This document shows positions 38,159-50,300 of a stretch of 64,000 bases of DNA, piece after piece; the first letter of the stretch is position 1; every line of letters begins with the position of its first letter. Below the pieces are notes generated by a model. That model was not told the DNA's origin. It was given only the letters and a program-made list of their open reading frames with translations, and made no database searches. Made by a program: the position numbers and the translations under genes. Source of the DNA: Vespula vulgaris (Eukaryota; Arthropoda; Insecta; Hymenoptera; Vespidae); contig NC_066608.1 of NCBI RefSeq assembly GCF_905475345.1, positions 682,001-746,000 of the forward strand, given 5' to 3'.

Positions 38159-39411
38159 AGAAAGGGGATTCGATTTTTCTTATATATACTTCTAATCAAT
38201 TATTTTTTTTAACGTATTTTTTTTTGTTTTTTTTTTACAAGTGTTTTATTTATTGTAGAAACTGTAACTGCAGTACGTTATTTTTATCTTAAGTATAATC
38301 AATGAAAAGTTTATCACATTGTTGAAAATTATCTTAATATCATTGATGTATAATGTTTATTAATAGGTGAAGAAAAGACAGCAGCGGGTTTTAATGATAT
38401 TGGATAGTAAAAATGTAGATTATGAAACTATCGATATAACCGAACCAGGAAAGGAGTTGGATAAAGAGTTTATGCAAAGCAATAGCGTTGGAAGAGACAG
38501 TAAATATCCTTTACCACCTCAAATATTTAATGAAGATGAATATTGTGGGGTAAATTTTGAATTTTCTTTTTTATATCTTATGTTTGACAACAACTATAAT
38601 GATAATAATAATTAATGTAATTCTAGGATTATGAAGATTTTGATATGGCTAATGAGTTAGATGAATTAGAAAAATTTCTTAAAATAACACCTCCAGTTAG
38701 TCCAGAAGATATTTCTCAAGATTCAAAAGCACAAAATAATGATGTTCAAGAAAATGGGAACACTTCGAGTCGAGAGGTTTGTTATTAAATTAACTTTGTT
38801 ATATGGAATTAAAAAAAATATTATTTCTTTTCATAAAAATTGGATATAATACCTAGTGTTATAAAAAGTAAATAACATATTTTTTCCATTATTAATATTG
38901 TTTTTCGGTTAAAAGTTTAAATCTCAGAAATTCTATGACCTATACTTATTTTGTAGGCTTGTGTCCTTGATACTAAATTTATTTTGTCTACTCATAAATA
39001 CTACGTATTTGTTGCAGCCATCCACAGACAAAGATGCAGCTACAGTAAAATCAGAAAGGTATGCACTACGAAATATTTGATTGCATAATCTTACAAGTAG
39101 TAGATTATATCGAATTCATTTGAACTATATAAACAAATTAGTGATTTACTGGTATAACAAATAATATAATAATTTTATATTGTGTTAATGTAAACTTTTT
39201 TAATTCTAAAAGATTATTAAACTCGGAAAATATTTACCACTTTAGCGCAGAAGATAGAACAGATTTGCCAAACGATAATGATCCATTAGATGGATCCAAA
39301 CCGACAGAACTTGATGGTGGAACAAAAGAGAATGAAGAAGATGTAGAACAAATGGAAGAAACTGGCGATAAGAACGAAGAGAAATCTGATGATCAAGAAA
39401 AAGAAGAATAG
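37566..39411 (+). CDS. Sh3beta: SH3-domain-binding glutamate-rich protein (SH3BGRL/Sh3beta)
   Basis: Exons: 37566-37610, 38367-38549, 38627-38776, 39018-39058 and 39246-39411 (stop TAG). The product is 194 residues. The N-terminus MVVKIYVSGISGNKEVKKRQ starts a thioredoxin-like fold without the CxxC redox pair. YETIDITEPGKELDKEFM and the proline motif PLPPQIFN (the family SH3-binding signature) follow at about residues 60-72. The C-terminal half is an acidic, low-complexity tail rich in Glu and Asp, typical of SH3BGR and insect Sh3beta. It is cytosolic and probably an adaptor; no enzymatic role is expected. An in-frame open extension exists upstream of 37566, but the ATG at 37566 matches the family start. 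Confidence 0.93.
38112..38160. repeat. (GA)n microsatellite in Sh3beta intron 1
   Basis: Perfect GA array of about 40 bp in the 756-bp first intron, ending in ggagggag. Confidence 0.9.
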
Positions 39412-39413
39412 AG

Positions 39414-39484
39414 GTAAATATGTTTGTTATGTTAGAATAGGCCAATTTATGAACTTTGCAATTATTAACAAGTTCATTTTACAG
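39414..39484 (+). other. Candidate 71-bp intron in the Sh3beta 3' UTR
   Basis: The stop TAG at 39409 is followed by AG then gtaaata (donor), and an acceptor cattttacag ends at 39484. The size fits the short introns of this genome. Splicing here would not change the protein. Confidence 0.4.
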
Positions 39485-42400
39485 AATTATGACTATCATC
39501 TTTTTAAGGCTGAGTGAGTATACTGCCACTACCACTTTTCTGAACAACAGGATAAATATTAATTGTATTGTATAGGGTCATCCATATGCAATACTTTTTT
39601 TAGAGCCGCGATGAATTGAAATCAAAAATCTATATCAATCTTTTTTTTTTATAAGATACAAAATGAGATTTTATTTTATTTCATAATATTAGTTTATATA
39701 AATTTTTAAGTCGTTGAATCGTTTACACTATATCTCTCCATTGCTTCTCATTACAGTTCTCATATTGAAAGTTATCAAGCATATCTTTTGCTCATTATTA
39801 TCATAATGAAAAAGTCAGATCGGAATTAAACGTATTATAATAGTATGCTGAGATTGTTAGAAGTTTAATGAAAAACTTAGAAAAGAGTATATATGATATC
39901 TAAATATATATATATATATCTACTAAATTATGCTCTTCTTTAAAGGAACAGTATTATTCAGTCTCTTTAAAGTTTCTCATTTGCGCATGTTAGCTTACAA
40001 ATTGCAAGTATTTTATCCAGAAGATTAATTAGAAATTTGATTATTTTTTATCCTCATCTATTCGTCTTGTTATTCTTATAGAAAGGTAACAGAGAAAGAA
40101 AATTCTTTGTCCAGCAATTTTTTGCTATGAAATTGTATTATTCTTTAGGAGTATACGTAATAATTTACGGAGAAATACGGCAATGACATTTGAAAGACAA
40201 ATTAATTATTGTATAAAAATAAATGAGAGATGAAGGATTAATGATGCATTCAAAAATTAGAATACCAAGAGATTTATTAAATATAATCGATCAAATGTAA
40301 TGTTCTCATGTAAATGTATATTTATTGTTTGAAAGGAAATATGGAACAAGTAACAAAGTTGCACTTCCTTTGTGACAAAGCATTTTACAAATATTTAATA
40401 TACTTTAGTCATAAGAAAAAGACAAGTGACCTAATCAACATCAGTGTATATACTGATAGAGTATTGTTGATAAGGAACAAAACATCTTACTCATTTCAAA
40501 CATTAAATTCTTAGATTATTGAGGTCTTTTTGTTGATTATTGAATAATAAAAGAATCATTTAAGAAATCAAAAGTTCAATCGTACAATCGACATATTTCT
40601 AAATATATATTTTGGCAATAATTAGCAACACTGCTACTGAAACGTCTTCAATTTTAAATTACAGATGTTTCTATTTATTTATCTACAATTAATGATAATT
40701 TTATTATTGTTTACACACGTTTATACAGCTTTAGCATTCTATAGCTATTTCATCATTGAAAGGCCTAATATTATTATTTTTCTCTCCTATTATTTATCAG
40801 AAAATTAAGCTTTATTATTACATTTACATGCTGGTTATGGTTAGAATATGTTATGCTTGAATTATTATAATCTACAAACTTCTATAATAAATATATCATA
40901 TGAAACAGCTTATGTATTCGAAATAGTTTTGACATTTATAATTTAAAAATGTCAAACATTAAAGAATTTAATTGCCTTTTAGCAGAACTAAATCTGATGC
41001 ATTATATATTAGGTAAACAATATATAGGTGCTGGATAATAATGCTAAATAAATAAAGTTTACTATAATAGATTTTGAATAAAATACGTATATTTGCAATA
41101 TCATAATTCTTCATACATAATATATACAAATCATAACAATTATTTATATTGCGTATGATTACCTTAAAAAATGTAATAAAAAAAAGATTTAATTTATATA
41201 TACAATTTCGATTATCTACATATTACTGTTAAAAAAAAAATTATAATAAATTCTTTTATAATATATACACTATTGAAGAAGTAAAAATATTAAATTTCCA
41301 ATAATATCATGTGAAAAATATGTAAGATACACAGTTGAAGGAAATGTTTTTTTAAACAAGATGGTAAGTAATGCCTAAAAACTTAATTCTTACTTAATAC
41401 ATAAAAATCCAATATATCGTAAAAACATTTATTGTTAATAAATTACATACAAAATATTTTTAATTTTTTCTGTAAAATTTTTCACTCGATCAACAATGAA
41501 TCTTTAATTCTATATAAAATATTGAAATTTTACAAATATACATTTACATATATGTTTATGTAACTATTACTATTACAATTCTCTGTTCTGCAATACAAGG
41601 AGATATTGATATACAAATATATGAAAAATATTCTGTGCTATGAGAAATAAATGTTTAACTTTCTAAAACTATGGACATAGTTTAACAAAATGTATATTAT
41701 AAAATAATGAATTTATTTATTAAATAGCTGATTTAAAAGAAACTTTAAATTCTGTACATTATAAACTATTCCTTAAACAATAGTGATCACCAAGGCACAT
41801 ATGTATATACTCTACACAGCCAAAAAAATAAAAGTATATTTTACTTACTATAGCTTTGCTTATTATTATTATCTCTTTGAATTTATTTATTGATGTATAA
41901 GTCATCTCTTTGAAATTTGTAGGACATATGATAGAATTTCTCTATTAGATTTTCTTCAAAAATGTTCCCACTGTACACCTGTCTCCCCTATGTTGTAATA
42001 AATTGTTCCTGAAAACAACAATTTTAAATGTGCTTTGGATAATTACAATTTTTATACGAAGAAAAAAATATTCTAAATCTAAATCAAGTCTCTTATTTAT
42101 TCACAGAAGTATTATTTAAATAATCATATTAAGTACTAATAGAGAAAATATATAAGTTATATCAGTATCACCTAGATTTTGCTTATACAAATATTAAGAT
42201 GATTAAATTATTATCATTACTTGTCATCATCATTTACGATAGATCAAAATAATCAGATATTTATTTCATTGCAAACATTATTTCTTCCTACATGAATATA
42301 TGTTATAGCATATATATTACTTCTTATAAAGATTTTTAAAAAATTATTAGAGATATACGAATATCATTTCATTTTTTATATAATCATGAAAGTATGAGGC

Positions 42401-42611
42401 TCAGTAAACAAGTACTATTATGAATACAAAAGAACGAACTAGTCATTTTATTATATTCAATTTGCTTCTCAAATTGCATATGTCAAAAGAAAACAAAAAT
42501 AAATAAAGGGTAATTGGTTTATATAAGTTTTCATTTATTTTAGATTAATCGTACTAACTAACAAATATCCACTGTGTATATGTTTATTTGTATACTGATC
42601 TATAATGCTAC

Positions 42612-42731
42612 TTAACATTGTTTCTCAATGCGCAGGTATGCAAGTATGAAAAATGTTCCTGCCAGTTTGGATATAAATAACAGCTGAAGTAGCAATTTTT
42701 GTTTAAATTTATGGGTCATGATGACAGACAT
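42612..42731 (-). CDS. Small ORF, 39 residues, hydrophobic segment (unrecognised)
   Basis: ATG at 42731 down to TAA at 42612. The sequence begins MSVIMTHKFKQKLLLQLLFI and then has a hydrophobic stretch around LAGTFFILAYLRIEK, like a one-pass membrane microprotein. It has no homologue I recognise. AT-rich DNA readily gives such frames, so coding status is doubtful. It is the second of two adjacent small ORFs on this strand. Confidence 0.2.
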   Translation of the reverse strand: MSVIMTHKFKQKLLLQLLFISKLAGTFFILAYLRIEKQC

Positions 42732-42800
42732 CTCTACATATACTTGATTATATAATCATTATGATTATTTTTTTTTTGCTACTTCTGCAATTGCTATTCA

Positions 42801-42911
42801 TCATTCGTCTAATGCAGCATTTTCACAGGCACATTGTAAGGCAAATTGTTTGCCGACAATATTATAAAATAATAAAGATAAAAGTATAAAACAAAAATGG
42901 AAAGAGAACAT
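42801..42911 (-). CDS. Small ORF, 36 residues, signal-like N-terminus (unrecognised)
   Basis: ATG at 42911, TGA at 42801, followed at once by another TGA. The N-terminus MFSFHFCFILLSLLFY is signal-peptide-like but comes from T-rich DNA. The C-terminal half (GKQFALQCACENAALDE) is encoded by noticeably less biased sequence. It lies 69 bp upstream of the 39-residue ORF on the same strand. Function is unknown and coding status uncertain. Confidence 0.2.
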   Translation of the reverse strand: MFSFHFCFILLSLLFYNIVGKQFALQCACENAALDE

Positions 42912-43090
42912 ATAAGTTTATCAACAAATAATAATACATTCTATAAACCCCTTTGATTTTTTTGTATTTTCTTTGTAAAAATATATTATAAACTTTTTGT
43001 TATCACGTTTTTTTTTAAATGTGGCTATCCGTGAAAATTGCTCTCTTTATGAAATAAATTATTATAAAGTATGAATAGCGAAAAACAGGA

Positions 43091-43163
43091 GAATTTTCTT
43101 TTTTTTTCTTTTTTTCTTTCTTTTTTCTTTTTTTCTTTTTTTTTCTTTCTTTTTTTTTTTTAG
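43091..43163. repeat. T-rich low-complexity tract (TTTTTC)n
   Basis: About 70 bp of T with scattered C, possibly an old poly-A tail in reverse orientation; no retroelement body is recognisable beside it. Confidence 0.85.
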
Positions 43164-45348
43164 TAAAACGCATTTCAGCATGGTATAAAGATGCACCCAA
43201 TTACTGACAAATATTGATTATATATGAAATTATGATTAGATCTTATATCAAAAAAAAAATTAATAAAATTACTGAAATACGTTTATGATAATAGATATAT
43301 GTATAATAAAATTTCATTATTGCACACACCACTCTCAACAAATTTTTGTTGAACATATTTCTTTCACATACAGATTCGAACATACATATTCTTATTATGA
43401 GTGTGTTGCAATTTTTGTTTCCTCGTTTACATAACAATATGTATTATACTGAAATTCACATAAGAGTATGAATATATATATATATGTGTGTGTGTATATA
43501 TATATACATATATGTATGCATATACACACATATATACATATACATACACATATATATTTATATAAATATATGCAATATTTTCACAAAAAGGATAATGTAT
43601 CTACTAAAATGCAATATTAATCAATAAGGCAAATATACATCTGTAAATCGCTAAATAGCAAAATTTCATAATATAACTTTGTGTTCATTTTCGATTAATT
43701 AATGATAACACAGAAGAGAGATATAACACAGATAATATATCGCATTTTTTAAGATTCACAAAGTAATTTGTAGAATTATCTAATACCAAATTGATTTACA
43801 AAATATACCCATAAAATATGAATAGTACGATCTTTATGAATACTTAAAATATGATCTTGTCTATTGTTCTAATATAATAGAGAATTGCAATTTACAAATG
43901 TTTGCACTTGTAAAAGGAGTGCTTAAGTAATTATGCAGTCATATTAATGCATACCATATACAGATTATTGTGCTTTCTGAGTGTTTAAATCTCTTCAGAT
44001 GCACATCCAATTAAGAAATGTATACAAAAAATCTATGCTTGTTTATCATTCTATAGATAGAAAATTATATGAAGGAATCAGATTTGAGAGAAAAATTTGT
44101 ATTGTTTAAATCTATAGTAAAAACGCTTAGAGAATTTCTTAGTAATTAATTAAAATAATCATGAACAAACCGATATTAAGAAATATATTTTATAGTCCCT
44201 CAAATTTAACGTACGTGAAATTAGAAGTAATTTTGTTATTGAGATAATGATTTTATGTTGATATTATGCTTATTAAGAACATTTTAAATCTTGAAAGAAG
44301 AGAAATAAAATGAATAGTAAGAGATCTCAAATGTTCTGTTTTAAAAAAAATTATGCATCTTTCTGTTTTATAAAATTATAGTATTCAGAGGTCTAAAGTA
44401 TCAAATATATGATTGTAGTGAATAATATTTGCAAAAGAAATTACATAATTCTCTTTATGAATAAGATATCCGTAAATATCAAAATAGTATTATGATTAGA
44501 TAATATGGTATTATTTAATCTATAATGTGGTAATCTTTGTTTTATGAATTAATTATATTACGTATAAAGACTACGTTTACTATACAACCACTTATTGATC
44601 ATCCATTGAAATAGTAAGCTTTGGTTACTATTTCGAAAAAGTATATGTTAATGCAATATATACTTTCAATTAGACATATCTGTAACAAGAGCTTAAGTTT
44701 ACCTCAAACAAAGTTATATCATATAAATAGTAGTTGCCTCAGTATATAAAAGTTAATTATGTACATTATACTTTATCTTGAAAAGAAATAAAATTTGAGG
44801 ATACCAAGCAGAACATTCCTGCCAAAAGTTTCATATGTTTCTAAAGAAAATAAGATGCACTACTTAGTCTTACAGTAAATAGAAAAAATTAAGTTGTAGA
44901 AGGTTGACACATGCAACTGGTAATCATTAAAACGATTATAATAATATAAATTATACGTGCTAATAACATATTACTGACTTAACTGACCATCAAGAAAAGT
45001 ATATATCTTTGTTTACTATAACCTGCTTTGACTCGATTAATATACTATTGCAATGTATTATATTGTTATTAAATTTAAGATGATTCATTAAAGGGAACAA
45101 TAAGTTAAAGCACTACATGCTTTTAATCATAATAATAATAACTTCATCAGGTACTCAGTATAATAAAACTGACTGAGAATAAACTTATGCTATAGCAATA
45201 TCGTATCTCTTGTATCAGATATAGACACAATATATATATAGTATAGTTTTTCTGTGCACCATGTAACCTTCGATAACTAAATTTTCTTTTAGTTTTATAT
45301 TATATATTTTCTAATAATATAGTATGCTCTGGATTATATGAAATATAA

Positions 45349-46801
45349 TTAATCCGTACCAAAGTATTTTTGTCCAAAGTGATTTGGTGCAATACAATGA
45401 ATCTCTGAGGTCAGGATCTTCATCTGTAATACAAAAACCTAACTTAACTTCAAAAACTAAAATAGGATGGTATATCTTATTAATTTTGCAAATATTAGAC
45501 GCAAAGACTATAAATAGAGATCGTATCGTTTATATGCATGTACTCTTATGTCATCATCGATACGACACGTCGTTATAATCTATAATGATAGACCGTATGT
45601 TTAATCAAACAGATTTTTTTTCATATCATATTTTGTTATTTCTAGATATCAAAGAATATTTAACGAAATTTTTCCGATTGGCTTACCTTAGGAAAGACAG
45701 TGACCAGAGTTTTGGCTGCAACTGGAGTACAAAATAAATTTGACAAGATGATATTTTCTTCTAATACATTATGTTCCTTTAAGACGGCTATGGCCTTTAT
45801 CACAGTATTTCCTGTACCTGAATATACGCGTTTATAATAATAATAATCAAATATTCATTTCTTCTTAATGTATGAACTATTTACGTGCTATATTAAAGCC
45901 GTACGCTTACCCATTATAGGGTACATTAATAAGACTTTCCTTTCTGCTATGTCATCTGGAAATTTGGCATAAACAACCCTAGCTTCGTGCGTATCGGCGT
46001 CACTTTCTACTAGTATCTTACCAATTCTTATACTACGACAACAGTCTCTTAAGCCCTAAAAACATTAAAGAACTTTCTCACATATACGTATAAACATTAA
46101 CAATTTATATTTTATACATACTTGTTCCATTGCTTCTCCACTTCTTATGATAGAAACACCACAATTACCTTTTTGATATTTTAAACCATTGTATTCTGAT
46201 CCGGTCGGCGTTATGACCACACGTTTAGAAAAAGGCAATTGATTTAAACTTTCTTCTATAACGAGTCTAATCTAAAATTATAATTTTGGTAGTAACGTAC
46301 GATATCGATAAAATTTTATCGATAAAAGTTATTTGAAATTTTTTATGAACGAACGAATCCAAGTGTCGATGGTGTAATAATAATAATTGTAAGATATTAA
46401 CGATAATTATAACATTATATTATATTGTTTTAGTTGAGACTACGAAACATATGTCTTACCAAACGATCGGCGTAGAACTTGAAATCGCTCCTCGTGGTAT
46501 TCCTACGAATAAAACACAACGTGTCATTGATTGACATTAATCGCAATTATATCATTTAATATGAATTAAAGTATCGAACAGTTTCGTTGATCTCATTGAT
46601 CGTTATTACAGCATGATAAATTCTATATTAACATAATAAATATAATAGTGATACTTACTTGTCGCGTAAAATCGTTTGTAATTCTTTAACTTGATTGTTA
46701 CAAGGTAATAATTTTAAATTCGGTCCATAATCTTCGCTAATGTCATTATTTTCATTTACTAATAATTTTTTGACAACTGGTACGGTATCTGCAGTGCCCA
46801 T
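45349..46801 (-). CDS. UPRT: Uracil phosphoribosyltransferase homologue
   Basis: Minus-strand exons: 46659-46801, 46460-46502, 46122-46271, 45911-46055, 45687-45817, 45349-45423 (stop TAA). The product is 228 residues, shorter than human UPRT (about 309), mainly at the N-terminus. The type I phosphoribosyltransferase fold is clear: IRLVIEESLNQLPF, VVITPTGSEYNGLKYQKGNC, GVSIIRSGEAMEQGLRDCCR, then MYPIMGTGNTVIKAIAVLKE, where MGTGNT at 160-165 is the PRPP loop. It ends HCIAPNHFGQKYFGTD, the uracil-binding C-terminus of eukaryotic members. The expected reaction is uracil plus PRPP to UMP (pyrimidine salvage). Some animal homologues are reported as catalytically weak or inactive, so activity is not assured. 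All introns are GT-AG. It is head-to-head with DHX36. Confidence 0.93.
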
Positions 46802-47353
46802 GTCTCTTCGAAGCACACACGTTCAGTTAATTTTATAATCGGTAACAGCCGTTAGAAGATTGAACGCATTAAAAATGAAAAAAAAACGAAAGTGATCACG
46901 AGTCATGAGTGAACGGGAATGACTACTCCTGTCATAATGTCGTTCGAAATCTACCTTTTCGACGAAGCCATTACGAAATGTCACTTATCTTTATTTCCTT
47001 TACATTTTTATCTTTATTCCGAACAAATTCATTCGGTTTTATCAATATATTTTCGATTTAATTTTTTATATGATAAATTTAATCGATATACATTTCTTTC
47101 TGATATTTTGATCGTAATTCGAAAAGAATCATTTTCCCGCTTTCAAGATTTTCTGATAGTTCCTTGCAGATGGAGCCACGAGTTCTTTATCTCTTGGAAG
47201 ATCTTACTAGATAAATAGATTACTTCGTGGTATAGCAAAGGAAGGTTAGCAATAGCATTAACGATTCGTTGACCGGATAACTGGTGTGAATTCTGTCAAT
47301 TAGTACGATATTAGTAAAGTATTGTTTTAAATTTACATATGTGACACTAAAAA
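46802..47353. promoter_or_regulatory. Shared divergent promoter region, UPRT (-) and DHX36 (+)
   Basis: Only 552 bp separate the two start codons, so both 5' UTRs and promoters must lie here unless there are unseen leader exons. No TATA box is evident. An open frame at 46919-47218 spans much of the gap but has no recognisable product. Confidence 0.5.
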
Positions 47354-50300
47354 ATGTCTTACGAGCACGCATCAAAAACGTCACCAAGCTCGTCAAGATT
47401 TGGAAGAGAAAGTAAATTTGTTAGAATTTATAATCTTCTTAAAAATGACAAATACTTGTATGAAAGAACAAATATTTGTTTTAATCAATATTTTATTTTG
47501 TGTAACACGAGAAGTTTTATTAAATAATTTTATTGATTCGATATAAATAACGTCATTTTTTTATTTTGTAATCGTTGTTGATATTTAAGAAATGTTAATG
47601 TCAATGTTATTAAAAATAGTAATGATTTAACAGATGAACAAAGTCAACCAAATTCATCGATGTCATCTTCACAAAATCAAGGACAATTTGGTGGTAGAGG
47701 CAATGGTCATCCTTCATGGTTAAGAGGAAAAGAAATAGGTTTGTACTATAGAGATCTTCAAAGAAACAGAGCTAAGAAAAGGGAATTACGTATTATTAAA
47801 TTAAAGCAAAGAGTAGAACAAACAATGAAACTAGCAGTTGAAAACTCTAAAGGACTGTATAATAAATTATGCGACGACGAAGAAAAAAGGAATAGTACAA
47901 GCAATGATCTAGAAAACAAATATACTCACATTCATGACTCGCAGTTTAAAAGAAAGTTTTTAGAAATTTTATCTGGTAATATACAACACAATATTACCAA
48001 AGCTATGTCAGTTAAATCCAAGCTTGAAAGGGATCCTGTTTCCGATAAAAATCTATTGGACGAATACAATGGGAAATTGTATAACAGCGATTACAAAGCT
48101 ATGCAAGCTTTTCGAAAGAAGTTACCTGCTTATGAAAAAAAAGCGGATATTTTAGATTTAATAAAAAAAAATCAAGTTATGGTGATCAGTGGTGAAACAG
48201 GCAAGTAATTCGTGTTCTAACGCTTTCAAACGTTAAAAGAATTATTTTTTATTATATTTTAATGTATTATTTCAGGCTGTGGTAAGACGACGCAAGTTGC
48301 ACAATTTATTCTAGATAACGAATTAGAACAGAGAAATGGTAGTATTACTAGAATAATTTGTACACAGCCAAGGAGGATATCGGCAATATCCGTTGCTGAA
48401 AGAGTAGCTGCCGAAAGAGGAGAAAGACTCGGCAAATCAGTGGGCTTTCAAATAAGATTAGAAAAGTATGTAAATCATATGTGTCTGATAAATTTTTTAG
48501 TTATTAATCAAAAAAGAAAAAAAATGAATACTTATGATTTCTTTTATAAAAAGGATATCGCCTAGAGAACGTGGAAGTATATTATTTTGTACTACTGGTA
48601 TGCTCTTGCAATTTATGCAATCCGATCCAGCGCTAAAAGGATTTTCGCATATAATATTAGACGAAATTCACGAACGTAGTACCGAAAGTGACTTTATCAT
48701 CACTTTATTGAAGCAAATAATTCCTGTGGTATGCACTGTCAACATCACATCAGTATATTTATTTCTTAAAGACATAATAAGTAAATAGATTTTTTATTGT
48801 ATAGAGACCAGATTTGAAAGTGGTTTTGATGAGCGCTACGCTTAATTCCGAAAGATTTTCCAGTTATTATAACGATTGTCCAATAATTCATATACCAGGA
48901 TTTACATATCCTGTAGAAGAGTTTTATTTAGAAGATGTATTATTATTAACAGGGTGAGTATTTTTTATTAGTATGATAAAAAGCTATAATATTTATACTC
49001 ATTATCTTTCTTTTTTTCTTTTACTACAGTTTTCGTTTAGTCGATAGTTCGTTTAAAGAAAAAGAACCTGGTTATAGAAAACATCAGAAAAAATACAAGC
49101 AACAGCACGAAAAAACTTGTCACTTCTTAAATATTATAAATCCATATATAAAGCAACTTACCTTAGAAGTAAGCAATAATCCATTGAAAATGAATATACA
49201 CGTTGCAGTTTGATACAATCGTGAGAAATTAAAAAATATTTCGTTTTTTAGAAAGAATATCCTAAGTTTGTTATAGACCAATTATGTAATCCGGATAGTG
49301 AAAATTTATCTTTAGAACTTATAGAAGAATTGATCCATCATATATGTACGACAAAAGATCCTGGAGCTATTTTAGTATTTTTACCTGGAATGATGGATAT
49401 CGTTAAATTAAACAGAATTATGTTGAACTCCGAACGATATCCAAATAGTAAGTTATTTACACTGTGAAATGCATAGTTGCAACACGAGACAATATGTTGG
49501 ACGGATATTTGTTTCTGTATTTTTTATTTTTTTTTTATATTATAGGTAGATATATTATTTATCCACTTCATTCTCGTATGCCAACGATCGATCAAAGGCT
49601 GATATTTAAGGAACCACCTACTGGCATACGTAAAATAATAATCGCAACGTCCATCGCTGAAACATCTATAACGATAGAAGATGTAGTGTATGTAATCGAC
49701 TGTGGAAAAACAAAGCTTTCCAAATTCGATGTGAATAAAAATATGGAAACGTTGGAACCCGAATGGGTATCTATGGCTAATGCTAAACAAAGACGAGGTC
49801 GTGCAGGAAGGTGAGCAATTGTTTCTTAGTACGTATTTCAGTACCAGGAACGATAAGCTTGTCGTTTTTTCTTTTTGATTTTAGAGTGAAAAAAGGATAT
49901 TGTTATCACCTCTACACTAAGGCAAGAGAAATGACGTTCGATGATTACCCACTACCTGAAATGTTACGTACGCGGTTAGAGGAAGTGATATTACAGATAA
50001 AAATTTTACAATTAGGAGAAGCGAAACAGTTTCTTGCTAGTGTTATGGATCCACCTAATTTAAAAGCTATCGATTTATCGCTTGATTTATTGAGGACATT
50101 AAATGCTTTAGACAACGACGAACATTTGACACCTCTAGGATATCATTTGGCGCAACTTCCTCTTGATCCTAGAACTGGTATTTTGTTTTTTTTATTTTTT
50201 TTTTTATACCATTGTAAACTGTTTGAAATCATCGTAATATCGGTTGCCTTTTTTTCTTTCAATTTACAGGTAAAATGATTATATGGGCCGCACTATTTTC

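Larger units (their letters stand above)
39485..45348. other. 5.9-kb AT-rich interval between Sh3beta and UPRT
   Basis: The 3' UTRs of both convergent genes probably extend into it (a candidate Sh3beta AATAAA is at 40546). No multi-exon gene is supportable. It holds a poly-T/TTTC tract at 43091-43163, a TA/TACA array at 43470-43565, and two small minus-strand ORFs at 42612-42911 described separately. Confidence 0.5.

Noticed and set aside
41945..42008. Possible minus-strand terminal exon (gttttcag then GAACAATTTATT)
   Set aside because: Short open frame after an acceptor-like site, but no partner donor or family; cannot be separated from chance.
46919..47218. 99-residue + strand ORF between UPRT and DHX36
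   Set aside because: Phe/Ile/Tyr-rich composition of AT-rich DNA, no recognisable domain, and sits in a promoter interval.
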